Shown: positions 16,315-25,518, counted from the stretch's first letter. The stretch: 64,000 bases of DNA from Rothia kristinae NBRC 15354 (GCF_001570865.1 NZ_BCSM01000014.1:16169-80168); one strand, 5' to 3'. Made by a program: numbers and translations. The notes: generated by a model from the sequence alone, not told the origin.

Positions 16315-17556
16315 GTGAGCTCCGCCCCGCTGACCGGACCCGTCCCGCGACCGGAGGGGCACCGTCGGGGTTCCCCGGAGTTCACGCGGATGCTGATCGC
16401 GATGTTCTGCGCGGGGCTCGCCACCTTCGCGCAGCTGTATTCGCCGCAGGCGGTGTTGCCGTCTATCGCCCGGGACTTGGGGGTGGATGCGGCGTCGGCG
16501 GCGCTGATGGTCTCGGCGGGCACCTTGGGGCTGGCCCTGTTCGCCCTGCCGTGGACGTACCTGGCGGATCGGTGGGGCAAGGTGCGCGCGATGGAGATCG
16601 CGGTGGTCTCGGCGACGGTGCTGGGGCTGGTGATCCCGTGGATCCCGCATTTCGGGTCGGTGCTGGTGCTGCGCCTGGCGCAGGGCGCGGCCCTGGCGGG
16701 GATGGCGGCCTTGGCGGTGTCCTACATCAGCGAGGAGACGCACGCGCTGCACGCCGGGGCCGCGACGGGTCTGTACGTGGCGGGGACCTCACTGGGCGGG
16801 TTGGCCGGCCGGCTGATCTCGGGGCCGATGGCGGAGGTGACGGGCAGCTGGCGGGTCGCGGTCATGACGGTGTCCGCGCTGGCGGGGGTCGCCGCGGTCG
16901 CGTTCATCGTGCTGGTGCCCCGGGCCCGCCGGTTCGTGGCGGTGCCGCCGAAGGGGGCGCTGCGGGAGACGGCCCATCGGATCGGGCTGCAGCTGCGCAA
17001 TCCGGCGATGCTGAGCCTGTTCCTGCTGGCGTTCATCCTGATGGGCGCGTTCGTCACGGTGTACAACTACGTGGGCTTCACCCTGGAGGCCCCGCCGTAT
17101 CTGCTGTCTCCGAGCGTGATCGCCCTGCTGTTCCTGGCGTACCTGTCCGGGACGTTCGCTTCGACGACGGCCGCGCGGTTCAGCGCCCGCTTCGGACGGC
17201 TGCACGTGGTGGGCGCGTGCGTGGCGGTGATGCTGGTGGGGATCGGGCTGACGCTGACGCGGCCGCTGTGGCTGATCGTGGTGGGGCTGGTGCTGCTGAC
17301 CATGGGGTTCTTCGCGGCGCATTCGGTGGCCTCGGGGTGGGCCGGTCTGGAGGCCGGTGTGGCGAAGGCCCAGGGCACGGCCCTGTACAACGTCTTCTAC
17401 TATGCGGGTTCCGCGCTGGTGGGCTGGGTCGGCGGGTTCTTCTATGCGGCCGGCGGGTGGCTGGCCACGGGCCTGTTCTGCGCGGGGCTGCTGGTGGTGG
17501 GTTCTGCGGTGGCCTGCCCGGTGCTGCATCGGACGCTGGTGCGCCGGGCGGGGTGA
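16315..17556 (+). CDS. MFS transporter, YnfM-like
   Basis: This 413-residue, 12-segment major facilitator has a cytoplasmic N-terminus of about 25 residues before the first membrane helix (LIAMFCAGLATFAQLYSPQAVLP). YLADRWGKVRAMEI is motif A, and ALAVSYISEETHALHAGAATGLYVAGTSLGG is typical of the YnfM/arabinose-efflux-like subgroup. These are presumed drug or metabolite exporters of unknown substrate. The GTG at 16315 has AGGAG 8 nt upstream and starts 4 nt after the preceding hypothetical gene, so translation is probably coupled. The frame is open to 16201 inside the upstream gene, but that extension is not needed. Confidence 0.85.
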   Translation: MSSAPLTGPVPRPEGHRRGSPEFTRMLIAMFCAGLATFAQLYSPQAVLPSIARDLGVDAASAALMVSAGTLGLALFALPWTYLADRWGKVRAMEIAVVSATVLGLVIPWIPHFGSVLVLRLAQGAALAGMAALAVSYISEETHALHAGAATGLYVAGTSLGGLAGRLISGPMAEVTGSWRVAVMTVSALAGVAAVAFIVLVPRARRFVAVPPKGALRETAHRIGLQLRNPAMLSLFLLAFILMGAFVTVYNYVGFTLEAPPYLLSPSVIALLFLAYLSGTFASTTAARFSARFGRLHVVGACVAVMLVGIGLTLTRPLWLIVVGLVLLTMGFFAAHSVASGWAGLEAGVAKAQGTALYNVFYYAGSALVGWVGGFFYAAGGWLATGLFCAGLLVVGSAVACPVLHRTLVRRAG

Positions 17557-17561
17557 GCCGT

Positions 17562-17567
17562 TAGACT
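17562..17567 (+). promoter_or_regulatory. -10 box upstream of the Mn riboswitch
   Basis: TAGACT fits TANNNT. The predicted transcript start falls at about 17574, two bases before the first helix of the riboswitch, so the leader begins directly with the aptamer. Confidence 0.6.
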
Positions 17568-17575
17568 GGCTCATC

Positions 17576-17718
17576 GACGAAGGGGAGTAGTTCCCATCCG
17601 CCGCGGTGTCCGCGGCGGTGGCGGTGCGTCGACACACTGGATCCGGTGTTCAGGTCCCGGTGCCCCACCCGTCACCTCGTGCCGTGCGCGCGGGGTGCGG
17701 GCGAGCGAGACCTTCGTC
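17576..17718 (+). ncRNA. yybP-ykoY manganese riboswitch
   Basis: The leader contains the conserved GGGGAGTAG block right after the 5' strand of helix P1 (GACGAAGG, 17576-17583). It closes with GCGAGACC followed by CCTTCGTC (17711-17718), the exact complement of P1. Between them is the GC-rich stem region. This is the yybP-ykoY layout, known to bind Mn2+ and usually found before MntP, P-type ATPase or other metal exporter genes. A second AAGGCGAGACC-like sequence at 17840-17851 next to the ATG may belong to the expression platform by competing with the closing strand. Riboswitch control of the ferritin-like/VIT gene fits a role in Mn or Fe export. Confidence 0.82.
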
Positions 17719-17855
17719 CCACTGACCGATCCCGGCCCGTGCCGCACCCCCGCGGGGTGTGCCCGGGCCTCGTTCAGGGCCGTGTCCTCCCCCGCCGTCC
17801 GGTGCGTGTGCGCCGTCGTCCGGGGTCGTCGCCCGGCCCGGAAGGCGAGACCGCC

Positions 17856-19064
17856 ATGGACCGCACCGATTCCCAGCAGCCCCTCCCCCACTCCGCGCAG
17901 GAGCCGACGCCGCTCCCCCATCCTGTCGGCGACCCCGCGGACCCTGCCGATCCGGCGAGGTACGCGCATCACGCGGTGGGCGAGCCGTCGAAGGCGCAGA
18001 TCCGGCGGTGGCGGCGGTATCTGGCGGATGAGATCGCGGAGGCGAACCTGTACCGCGGCCTGGCCCGGCACGCCACGGGCCGGGAGGCGGAGATCCTGGA
18101 GCAGGTGGCCGAGGCGGAGGGCCGGCATCGGGAGCACTGGGTGCAGATGCTCGGTGAGCATGCCGAGCCGATGCCGCGTCCGTCGGTGGGTTCGGCGTTC
18201 CTGCAGTTCCTGGCCCGGCGCTTCGGCTCGGTGTTCGTGCTGGCGCTGGCGCAGCGGGCGGAGGGGCGTTCCCCGTATGCGGAGGACCCGGATGCCACGG
18301 ATGCGATGGCCGCGGATGAGGCGGTCCATGAGGAGATCATCCGGGCGCTGGCCACGAATGGGAGGGAGAAGCTGTCCGGGAACTTCCGGGCGGCGGTGTT
18401 CGGTGCCAATGACGGCCTGGTCTCGAATGTCTCGCTGATCATGGGGATCGGCGCGTCGGGGGCGAGCTCGCAGATGGTGCTGTTCTCCGGGTTAGCGGGG
18501 CTGCTGGCGGGGGGCCTGTCCATGGGGGCCGGGGAGTTCGTGTCGGTGCGGTCTCAGCGGGAGCTGCTGGATGCTTCCCGTCCGACGCAGGTGACGCTGC
18601 GGGTGGCGGATGATCTGGACATCGACGAGAACGAGCTGGAGCTGATCTATCGGGCTCGGGGGATGTCCGAGGAGGCGGCCAGGCATCGGGCGCTGGAGCG
18701 GTTCGGACACTTCGACTGCGACTGCGATCCGTCCCTGTCCCATCGGGATGACGCGGAGGAGGAGTCCGCGGAGAATGTGGTGTTGGGCACGGATCTGGGT
18801 GCGGCGGCGTCGAGCTTCTGCTTCTTCGCCTCGGGTGCGGTGATCCCGATCCTGCCGTACCTGCTGGGGATGACGGGGGTGTGGGCGATGGTGTTGTCCC
18901 TGGTCCTGGTGGGGGTGGCCCTGCTGGGTACGGGTGGCGTGGTGGGTCTGCTGTCCGGGGCGTCCCCGGCGAAGCGGGGTCTGCGGCAGCTGGGGATCGG
19001 CTACGGTGCGGCGTTGGCCACGTATCTGCTGGGCCTGCTGTTCGGGACGACCGTTGGTGGGTAG
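17856..19064 (+). CDS. Ferritin-like domain fused to VIT1/CCC1 metal transporter (MbfA-like)
   Basis: About 402 residues. After a Pro-rich N-terminus, a four-helix ferritin-like domain (about 45-170) has carboxylate and His ligands in ADEIAEANLYR, EAEGRHREHW and ADEAVHEEIIR. The C-terminal half is VIT1/CCC1-like with GANDGLVSNVSLIMG, SMGAGEFVSVRSQ and membrane helices near 190-235 and 305-400; a soluble loop contains FGHFDCDCD. Members of this fused family (MbfA in rhizobia) export iron or manganese. The ATG at 17856 was chosen because it follows the riboswitch; the same frame is open further upstream inside the aptamer. The Mn riboswitch makes Mn2+ export the preferred role. Confidence 0.88.
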   Translation: MDRTDSQQPLPHSAQEPTPLPHPVGDPADPADPARYAHHAVGEPSKAQIRRWRRYLADEIAEANLYRGLARHATGREAEILEQVAEAEGRHREHWVQMLGEHAEPMPRPSVGSAFLQFLARRFGSVFVLALAQRAEGRSPYAEDPDATDAMAADEAVHEEIIRALATNGREKLSGNFRAAVFGANDGLVSNVSLIMGIGASGASSQMVLFSGLAGLLAGGLSMGAGEFVSVRSQRELLDASRPTQVTLRVADDLDIDENELELIYRARGMSEEAARHRALERFGHFDCDCDPSLSHRDDAEEESAENVVLGTDLGAAASSFCFFASGAVIPILPYLLGMTGVWAMVLSLVLVGVALLGTGGVVGLLSGASPAKRGLRQLGIGYGAALATYLLGLLFGTTVGG

Positions 19065-19076
19065 CGGATCCCTTGC

Positions 19077-19082
19077 TATCCT
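19077..19082 (+). promoter_or_regulatory. Putative -10 box before the Tat-protein pseudogene
   Basis: TATCCT fits the TANNNT pattern, 13 nt after the VIT1 stop codon. It would drive the decayed exported-protein gene. No convincing -35 box is visible. Confidence 0.35.
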
Positions 19083-19156
19083 GGGCCCTGCAGTGCCCGC
19101 ATGACGGCGCCCGTCGTCCTCGCCGGGTGCCGCGGCGGCAGCCGCACCCGTGACCC

Positions 19157-19982
19157 ATGATGATCTACTCGTTTCCTTTGGGGGGAATACGAGACCACCT
19201 CTGTCTCTCGCCGCCAGCTCGCCAAGGGCGCCGCCTGGTCCGTGCCCGTCGTGGCCGCCGCCTCCGCCGTCCCGGCCATGGCCGCCAGCCAGGACCAAGC
19301 ACATGCCAGTGTCTGCAAGATCTTCACCGGAGACGGTTATCGGCCCCTCGCGGCTCAGCATGACGTTTGCTTCACCTTTGGATCAGATGCCCCGGGTGGG
19401 TCCATCCCCAAGGGCACGGTATTCACCTTCGCATTCACCCTCTCTGGTGGACAGACAATGGAGGTTCCTCAGATGTACCCCACGTCCGGCCAGACCAGTG
19501 GGGGTCTCGCCAGCACTACCATCTCGCCCTCAAGCGGGACTTCAGCTACTGCATTCACCATGACCGTAACCTTCAATCGGGATGCGTCAGCGAGTGATCT
19601 GCAGAATACTATGAACTGTGAGATCGGTGTCAAGTGAACGACTGACTCTGAAATCGCTCCCGAGACCACCGTTACAGTGAATATGCGCTCGTCCGGTCAG
19701 CAGGTTAAGCCTGCATCGGGTTCTCTATCTTGGAAGGTTCCACAGCGAATGCCCGTTGCCACCAACAGGACGGGCCGCACACCTCTGATCTACCTCAGTA
19801 AGAGCGGATCCCAGACCTGCTACCCGGAGACACGCTTTACGCTCAACGGTTCCTCCACGCGCAGGGAATGCGCGGAGAGCGGGACGATCAACAGCACCTC
19901 TGCCATCTATCCTGGTGGTCGGTGCGTTGCAGTCTCCAATATGGGGACGTCCGGCCAGTATAGTCACCCTCCGGTCTGCTGA
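19157..19982 (+). pseudogene. Tat-exported surface protein, decayed (start lost and in-frame TGA)
   Basis: In one frame from 19164 to 19982 the translation reads through a twin-arginine signal, SRRQLAKGAAWSVPVV then AAASAVPAMAAS, followed by a Ser/Thr-rich, two-part secreted protein with Cys residues near the end. Two lesions are visible. First, no ATG, GTG or TTG occurs in frame before the Arg-Arg pair. The ATG-ATG at 19157 is one base out of frame and would join if one G of the G6 run at 19180-19185 were missing. Second, a TGA at 19635-19637 splits the frame, and coding sequence continues unbroken for 115 codons. A GTG at 19242 could start only a signal-less remnant. Base composition is visibly less GC-rich than its neighbours. 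Sequencing error at the G-run is an alternative to the first lesion. Function is unknown. Confidence 0.6.
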
Positions 19983-19997
19983 CTGGCATCTCTTTCA

Positions 19998-20043
19998 GCG
20001 GAAGGCCCCGCATCGCATCCCGCGGTGCGGGGCCTTCCGCTTT
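19998..20043 (+). terminator. Rho-independent terminator
   Basis: GCGGAAGGCCCCGCA at 19998-20012 pairs perfectly with TGCGGGGCCTTCCGC at 20026-20040 around a 13-nt loop, followed by TTT. It lies 16 nt after the pseudogene's final stop. Confidence 0.85.
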
Positions 20044-20195
20044 CCACCACCCAAACCGTCATCTACGTGGCTTGTCGGGCTCCCAGAACGCACGCCAGCG
20101 ACGGTTCGGCGCGATCCACGGGTACGGAGAACGCCGAGCCGTCATCCACGTGGTCTCAGACGGTCTGAGAACCCACGCGGATGACGGCTCGGCGT
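20042..20195. repeat. Iterated palindrome, CGTCATCCACGTGG family
   Basis: A near-perfect palindrome spans 20131-20195. The left arm begins ACGCCGAGCCGTCATCC, and the right arm returns its complement ending GGATGACGGCTCGGCGT, with only two or three differences over about 32 bp and almost no loop. Weaker forward copies of the core precede it: CCGTCATCTACGTGG at about 20056 and GCGATCCACGGG at about 20111. The layout of degenerate forward units followed by an inverted copy is the same as at 5140, 6392 and 22551, but the core sequence differs. It starts right after the pseudogene terminator and ends 25 bp from the sucD stop, so it may also terminate sucCD transcription. Confidence 0.75.
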
Positions 20196-20220
20196 CGTCG
20201 TGCTGGAGGGAGGCTCTCGC

Positions 20221-21138
20221 CTACTTGCCGGCGAAGATCTCCCGCATCAGCTCGGCGGCCTGGGACGGGGTCTTGCCGACCTTCACGCCCGCGGCCTCCA
20301 GGGCCTCCTTCTTGGCTTCCGCGGTGCCGGAGGAACCGGACACGATGGCGCCAGCGTGGCCCATGGTCTTGCCCTCCGGGGCGGTGAAGCCCGCGACGTA
20401 GCCGACCACCGGCTTGGTCACGTGCTCCTTGATGTACTCCGCGGCGCGCTCCTCCGCGTCCCCGCCGATCTCGCCGATCATCACGATCGCCTCGGTCTCC
20501 GGGTCCGCCTCGAAGGCCTCCAGGGCGTCGATGTGCGTGGTCCCGATGACCGGGTCCCCGCCGATGCCGATCGCGGTGGTGAACCCGATGTCCCGCAGCT
20601 CGAACATCATCTGGTAGGTCAGGGTGCCGGACTTGGAGACCAGCCCGATCTTCCCCTTGCCCGTGATGTTCGCCGGGGTGATGCCCACCAGGCACTCCTC
20701 CGGGGTGATGATCCCGGGGCAGTTCGGCCCGATGATGCGGGTCTTCGGCTTCCCGTCCGCCCCGGCGTTGGCCTTGGCGTGCGCCCAGAACTCCGCGGAA
20801 TCCTGCACGGGGATGCCCTCGGTGATCACCACGACCAGCGGGACCTCCGCGTCGATCGCCTCGATCACGGCGTCCTTGGTGAAGGCCGGCGGCACGAACA
20901 CGATCGAGACGTCCGCCCCGGTCTCGGCCACCGCCTCCTTGACGGTGCCGAACACGGGCAGCTCGACGTCGGCGCCGTCCTTGGTCTTGTGGGACACCGT
21001 GGTCCCGGCCTTGCGGGCGTTCACGCCGCCGACCACCTGGGTGCCGGCCGCCAGCATCCGCGCGGTGTGCTTGGTGCCCTCGCCGCCGGTGATGCCCTGA
21101 ACGATGACCTTGGAGTCCTTGTTCACGAAGATAGACAT
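20221..21138 (-). CDS. sucD: Succinyl-CoA synthetase subunit alpha
   Basis: This 305-residue subunit carries the phosphohistidine loop of succinyl-CoA ligase. The CoA-binding Rossmann half opens [27 protein letters not shown]. The second half has [45 protein letters not shown] and the phosphohistidine segment [18 protein letters not shown]. With SucC it forms the TCA-cycle enzyme that makes ATP or GTP from succinyl-CoA. It lies 39 bp downstream of sucC in one operon. GAGAAGGAAAAC precedes the ATG. Length and motifs are complete. Confidence 0.97.
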   Translation of the reverse strand: MSIFVNKDSKVIVQGITGGEGTKHTARMLAAGTQVVGGVNARKAGTTVSHKTKDGADVELPVFGTVKEAVAETGADVSIVFVPPAFTKDAVIEAIDAEVPLVVVITEGIPVQDSAEFWAHAKANAGADGKPKTRIIGPNCPGIITPEECLVGITPANITGKGKIGLVSKSGTLTYQMMFELRDIGFTTAIGIGGDPVIGTTHIDALEAFEADPETEAIVMIGEIGGDAEERAAEYIKEHVTKPVVGYVAGFTAPEGKTMGHAGAIVSGSSGTAEAKKEALEAAGVKVGKTPSQAAELMREIFAGK

Positions 21139-21177
21139 GTTTTCCTTCTCGTTACCTGGAAGTGCTTCGGCGAGTGC

Positions 21178-22344
21178 TCAGGCCTGGTGGGCCAGCTCGG
21201 CGGCCTTGTCGGCGCCCTCGTCCATGGTCTTGGCCTGGGTGACCAGCGGGTGGTTCGCCTCATCCAGGATGCGGCGCCCCTCCTCCACGTTGTTCCCGTC
21301 CAGGCGCACCACCAGCGGCTTGGTGGCCTGATCGCCCAGGATCTCCAGGGCCTTCACGATGCCGTTGGCGACGGCGTCGCACGCGGTGATCCCGCCGAAC
21401 ACGTTCACGAACACGGACTTCACCTGGGCGTCGTTCAGGATCACGTCCAGGCCGTTGGCCATGACCTCCGCGGAGGCGCCGCCGCCGATGTCCAGGAAGT
21501 TCGCCGGCTTCACATCGCCGTGGTTCTCCCCGGCGTAGGCGACGACGTCCAGGGTGGACATGACCAGCCCGGCGCCGTTGCCGATGATGCCGACCTCCCC
21601 GTCCAGCTTGACGTAGTTGAGGTCGTTCTCCTTGGCCTTGGCCTCCAGCGGATCCGCGGCGGCCTTGTCCTCCAGAGCAGCGTGATCCTCGTGGCGGAAC
21701 TCGGCGTTGTCGTCCAGGGAGACCTTGCCGTCCAGGGCCAGGATCTGCCCGTCGCCGGTCTTCACCAGCGGGTTGACCTCCACCAGGGTCGCGTCCTCGG
21801 CGGCGTAGACCTCACCGAGCTTCACGATGACGGCGGCGACCTTCTCGCGCAGCTCCTCCGGGAACCCGGCGGTGGACACGATCTCCAGGGCCTTCTCCTG
21901 GGTGAGGCCTGCGGCCGGGTCCACCTCGACGCGGGCCAGCGCCTCGGGGCGCTCGGCGGCCAGCTGCTCGATCTCCATGCCGCCCTCCACGGAGCACATG
22001 GCCAGGTAGGTGCGGTTGGCCCGGTCCAGCAGCACGGAGAAGTAGTACTCCTCGGCGATGTCCGCGCCCTGGGCGATCATCACGCGCTTGACGGTGTGGC
22101 CCTTGATGTCCATCCCCAGGATCTGGGAGGCGTACTCGCGGGCCTCCTCCGGGGTCTTGGCGACCTTCACGCCGCCGGCCTTGCCGCGTCCGCCCACCTT
22201 GACCTGGGCCTTGACGACGGTGACGCCGCCGATCTTCTCGGCGGCGGCCTGAGCTTCTTCGGGAGTCTCGGCGACGATCCCCTGCAGCACGGGCACCCCG
22301 TGCTTCTCGAAGAGGTCGCGCGCCTGGTATTCGAACAGGTCCAC
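21178..22344 (-). CDS. sucC: Succinyl-CoA synthetase subunit beta
   Basis: This 388-residue subunit has an ATP-grasp fold, starting at a GTG ([19 protein letters not shown]). [19 protein letters not shown] is the nucleotide-binding strand; [26 protein letters not shown] and the C-terminal [16 protein letters not shown] and [18 protein letters not shown] segments match the family. It binds ADP or GDP and passes phosphate to the SucD histidine in the TCA cycle. GAGGAAGAAGGA lies a few bases upstream of the start. A possible -10 box (TAGGCT, 22478-22473 on the minus strand) would give a leader of about 120 nt. Confidence 0.97.
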   Translation of the reverse strand: MDLFEYQARDLFEKHGVPVLQGIVAETPEEAQAAAEKIGGVTVVKAQVKVGGRGKAGGVKVAKTPEEAREYASQILGMDIKGHTVKRVMIAQGADIAEEYYFSVLLDRANRTYLAMCSVEGGMEIEQLAAERPEALARVEVDPAAGLTQEKALEIVSTAGFPEELREKVAAVIVKLGEVYAAEDATLVEVNPLVKTGDGQILALDGKVSLDDNAEFRHEDHAALEDKAAADPLEAKAKENDLNYVKLDGEVGIIGNGAGLVMSTLDVVAYAGENHGDVKPANFLDIGGGASAEVMANGLDVILNDAQVKSVFVNVFGGITACDAVANGIVKALEILGDQATKPLVVRLDGNNVEEGRRILDEANHPLVTQAKTMDEGADKAAELAHQA

Positions 22345-22550
22345 GGGTCTGTGTCCTTCTTCCTCGAAGTCGTGCCGGGAACCGCGGAACCGGGCGCCCG
22401 GCTTGATCTGTCGTGGAGCTCTCGCGCCGGGCCCGCACGGATGCGGCGGGCGTCACGGGGCTCCCCACAGTGAGCCTATCCCACCCGACCGTGACGCCCC
22501 TAACCTGGGGGTGGGGCCCCTCCCCCTCCGCCCGCTCGCGACCCGGCGCT

Positions 22551-22680
22551 CCCGTACCCAAACGCCTCCTCCCCGCAGGTGAGGCGGCGCGTCCGTTCCC
22601 AAACGCCCCACCCCACCCACGCGAGACGGCGCATCCGTTCCCAAGATCGGCGTCTATGGGAACGAATGCGCCGGGTCGGT
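22551..22680. repeat. Iterated palindrome, GTTCCCAAACGCC family, between pcrA and sucC
   Basis: Three forward units share CCGTTCCCAAACGCC or close variants: CCGTACCCAAACGCC at 22553, CCGTTCCCAAACGCC at about 22592, and CGCATCCGTTCCCAAG at about 22629. They are followed by one inverted copy, TGGGAACGAATGCGCC (22656-22671). The last forward unit and the inverted copy make a hairpin of about 16 bp. It lies in the 380-bp gap after pcrA. The rest of the gap is the sucC leader on one side and, directly after the pcrA stop, a CCCCGGG/CCCGGGG hairpin at 22705-22724. Confidence 0.7.
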
Positions 22681-22724
22681 GAGGATCAGGGGGGGGAGCA
22701 CGGACCCCGGGACGATGCCCGGGG

Positions 22725-25340
22725 CTAGTCCAGGGGTTCGATGGGCGCGTAGCGCAGCAGCAGCCGCTTCTCCTCCGCGCCGAAGCGCACCTTCGCGACC
22801 GTCTTGTCTCCGGAGCCCTCCAGGGCGATCACCTTCCCGCGGCCGAAAGTCTTGTGCTGCACGGACTGACCCACGCGCAGCGTCGGAATCTCCTTACCCT
22901 GCTGCACCCGGGAGGCCTTCGTGGCGCGGGAGCCCAGGGCCGGGGAGCCGTCGATGTCCCCGGAGAACCCGGCATCAGCGCTGGCCGGGGCGGGCCGACG
23001 CCGGGCGGAAGACGACGACGTCGGGCCGGACCCGCGCCCGCCCCAAGACGAGGACTCCGCCCACGAGCCGCCCCGCGAGCGCCCACCGAATCCACCAGAC
23101 CCGAACCCCGAACCGAACCCGCCGGCCCCGTGCACCGGGGAGCCCCAGCCGGCGCGCATCGAGCCCAGCCGCTTCCACTCCACGAGCTCCTCCGGGATCT
23201 CCTCCAGGAACGGCGAGGGCGGGTTGAACTGGGACTGGCCCCACATGGAGCGGGACTCCGCGCGCGTCAGGTACAGCCGGCGCATCGCCCGGGTCAGCCC
23301 CACGTAGGCCAGGCGCCGCTCCTCGGACATCTCCGCCTCATCGGTCAGCGCCCGCTGATGCGGGAACAGCCCGTGCTCCATCCCGGTGAGGAACACCACC
23401 GGGAACTCCAGGCCCTTCGCGGTGTGCAGGGTCATCAGCGTGACCACACCCTGCTCGCGGGCCTCGGCCACCTCGCGGGCCACCTGGGCCGCGGAGACCC
23501 CGCCCTCCCCGTCCTCATCCGACTCCGCGGCGCGGGGCCGGTTGGGGATCTGGTCGGCGTCGGCCACCAGGGCCACGTGCTCCAGGAACTCGGCCAGCCC
23601 GGCGTCGGGATCCTCCGCCTGGAACTCCCGGACCACGGCCACCAGCTCGTTGAGGTTCTCCACCCGGGACTCGTCCTGCGGGTCCTCCGAGGTGCGCAGC
23701 GCCTCCAGGTACCCGCTCTGCTCCAGCACCGCCTCCAGGCAGGTGGCCGGGGACTCGGTGGCCGCGATCTGCGCCAGATCATCCATCATGGACACGAACG
23801 CCAGGATCTTCTTCGCCCCGGCCGAACCCAGCCCCGGGGCCTCCTCGGCCCGGCGGGCCGCGGCGAAGAACGAGATCCGCTCCTGCTGCGCCAGATTGGC
23901 GATGGCCCCCTCCGAGCGGGCGCCGATGCCGCGCTTGGGCTCGTTGAGGATGCGGCGCACCGTGATGTCGTCGTCCGGGTTGAGCAGGGCGCGCAGGTAC
24001 GCCAGGGCGTCCTTGTTCTCCTTGCGCTCGTAGAAGCGGGTCCCGCCGACCACCCGGTACGGCAGACCCACCCGCATCAGGATCTCCTCCAGGGAGCGGG
24101 ACTGGGCGTTGGTCCGGTAGAACACCGCCACATCCCCGGCGGCGATGCCCTCCTCATCGCGCAGCCGGTCGATCTCCTCGGCAATGAACCGCGCCTCGGC
24201 GTGCTCGTTCTCCGCGACGTAGCCGACGATCGGCTCCCCGTCCCCGGAGGCCGTCCACAGCTTCTTCGGGCGACGCTGCGGGTTGCGCTCGATCACCGCG
24301 TTCGCCGCGGAGAGGATGGTCTGGGTGGAGCGGTAGTTCTGCTCCAGCAGGATGGTGCGGGCGTTCGGGTAATCCCGCTCGAAGTCCGTGATGTTGCGGA
24401 TGTCCGCCCCGCGGAAGGCGTAGATGGACTGATCCGAATCCCCCACCACGGTCAGCTCCGCCGGGCCCGCGGCCTCCGGGTACGGGCTCGCCTTCCCTGC
24501 GACCGCACCGTTCGACGACCCGCCCGACGACGCCGCGGCGTCGGCCCCCACCAGCTCCCGCACCAGGGCGTACTGCGCGTGGTTGGTGTCCTGGTACTCG
24601 TCCACCAGGATGTGCCGGTAGCGGCGGCGGTAGAACTCCGCGACCTGCGGGAAGGCACGCAGCAGGAAGACGGTCTGGGAGATGAGGTCGTCGAAATCCA
24701 GGGCGTCCGCGGCCCGCAGCCGACGGGTGTACTCGCTGTAGATCCGCGCGATCGTGTGATTCCACTCGTCGCCAGGGGACACGGATGCGGCGTTGGCTTC
24801 GGCGTCCACCAGCTCGTTCTTCAGCGCGGAGATGCGGTTGAGCACGGCCTTGGGGGCGAAGCGCTTGGAATCCAGCTGCATCTCCTTGGCGATCAGGGCC
24901 ACCAGCCGCTGGGAGTCCGCGGCGTCGTAGATGGAGAAGCTGGACTTCATCCCCAGGGTCGCGGCCTCCCGACGCAGCACCCGCACGCAGAAGCTGTGGA
25001 AGGTGGAGATGGTCATCCGCCGTGCCTTCTCCCCCACCAGCTCGACGACGCGCTCGCGCATCTCCGCGGCGGCCTTGTTGGTGAAGGTGATCGCGAGGAT
25101 CTGCCCCTCGTGGGCCCGACCGGTGGCCAGCAGGTAGGCGATCCGGTGGGTGAGCACGCGGGTCTTGCCGGAGCCGGCGCCCGCCACGATCAGCAGGGGC
25201 GATCCGGCATGCACCACGGCCTCGCGCTGCTGGTCGTTGAGCCCCTCCACGAGGGCCTGCGGATCCGCTCGCGGGGCCGGTTCGGCGGGCCGGGCGGAGG
25301 CGTCGGGGCGGAAGAAGGAGGTGTCGCGCAGAAAGTCCAT
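22725..25340 (-). CDS. pcrA: ATP-dependent DNA helicase PcrA/UvrD
   Basis: This 871-residue superfamily 1A 3'-5' helicase acts in repair and replication-transcription conflict. Motifs appear in order: Q-like LNDQQREAV; Walker A VAGAGSGKTRVLTHRIAYLL; Ia ITFTNKAAAEMRERV; Walker B VDEYQDTNHAQYALVREL; III VGDSDQSIYAFRGADIRNI; IV QNYRSTQTIL; V TLHTAKGLEFPVVFLTGME; VI YVGLTRAMRRLYLTRA. A Ser/Gly/Ala-rich insert of about 25 residues lies between Walker B and motif III (24470-24550). The C-terminal linker is Gly/Ser-rich and ends in a Tudor-like VGQSVQHKTFGRGKVIALEGSGDKTVAKVRF, typical of PcrA, which binds RNA polymerase. The ATG at 25340 lies 10 nt after a TAGACT -10 box, so the leader is very short. 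Confidence 0.95.
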   Translation of the reverse strand: MDFLRDTSFFRPDASARPAEPAPRADPQALVEGLNDQQREAVVHAGSPLLIVAGAGSGKTRVLTHRIAYLLATGRAHEGQILAITFTNKAAAEMRERVVELVGEKARRMTISTFHSFCVRVLRREAATLGMKSSFSIYDAADSQRLVALIAKEMQLDSKRFAPKAVLNRISALKNELVDAEANAASVSPGDEWNHTIARIYSEYTRRLRAADALDFDDLISQTVFLLRAFPQVAEFYRRRYRHILVDEYQDTNHAQYALVRELVGADAAASSGGSSNGAVAGKASPYPEAAGPAELTVVGDSDQSIYAFRGADIRNITDFERDYPNARTILLEQNYRSTQTILSAANAVIERNPQRRPKKLWTASGDGEPIVGYVAENEHAEARFIAEEIDRLRDEEGIAAGDVAVFYRTNAQSRSLEEILMRVGLPYRVVGGTRFYERKENKDALAYLRALLNPDDDITVRRILNEPKRGIGARSEGAIANLAQQERISFFAAARRAEEAPGLGSAGAKKILAFVSMMDDLAQIAATESPATCLEAVLEQSGYLEALRTSEDPQDESRVENLNELVAVVREFQAEDPDAGLAEFLEHVALVADADQIPNRPRAAESDEDGEGGVSAAQVAREVAEAREQGVVTLMTLHTAKGLEFPVVFLTGMEHGLFPHQRALTDEAEMSEERRLAYVGLTRAMRRLYLTRAESRSMWGQSQFNPPSPFLEEIPEELVEWKRLGSMRAGWGSPVHGAGGFGSGFGSGGFGGRSRGGSWAESSSWGGRGSGPTSSSSARRRPAPASADAGFSGDIDGSPALGSRATKASRVQQGKEIPTLRVGQSVQHKTFGRGKVIALEGSGDKTVAKVRFGAEEKRLLLRYAPIEPLD

Positions 25341-25518
25341 GGCGCCTCCCAGTCTAGGCGAACACGTCTTCGAAGGAACCGCCGATCCACGCCCCCGCCC
25401 GACGCCGGCACGCGGGTTCCGCCGCGAAACCGCCCGCCGTGCCCGGGCCCCGGGCCTCCAAGCGTCCGGGCGTGCGGCGGGGCCAGCCGACCGCGGCCAT
25501 CGCACCATAATGGGGAGC

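Noticed and set aside
19242..19637. An intact 131-codon protein starting at GTG 19242
   Set aside because: This start removes the twin-arginine motif that immediately precedes it in the same frame, so it is more likely part of a broken larger gene.
22705..22724. Strong rho-independent terminator after pcrA
   Set aside because: CCCCGGG/CCCGGGG can pair, but it directly abuts the stop codon and lacks a T-tract, so it is only mentioned under the nearby repeat.
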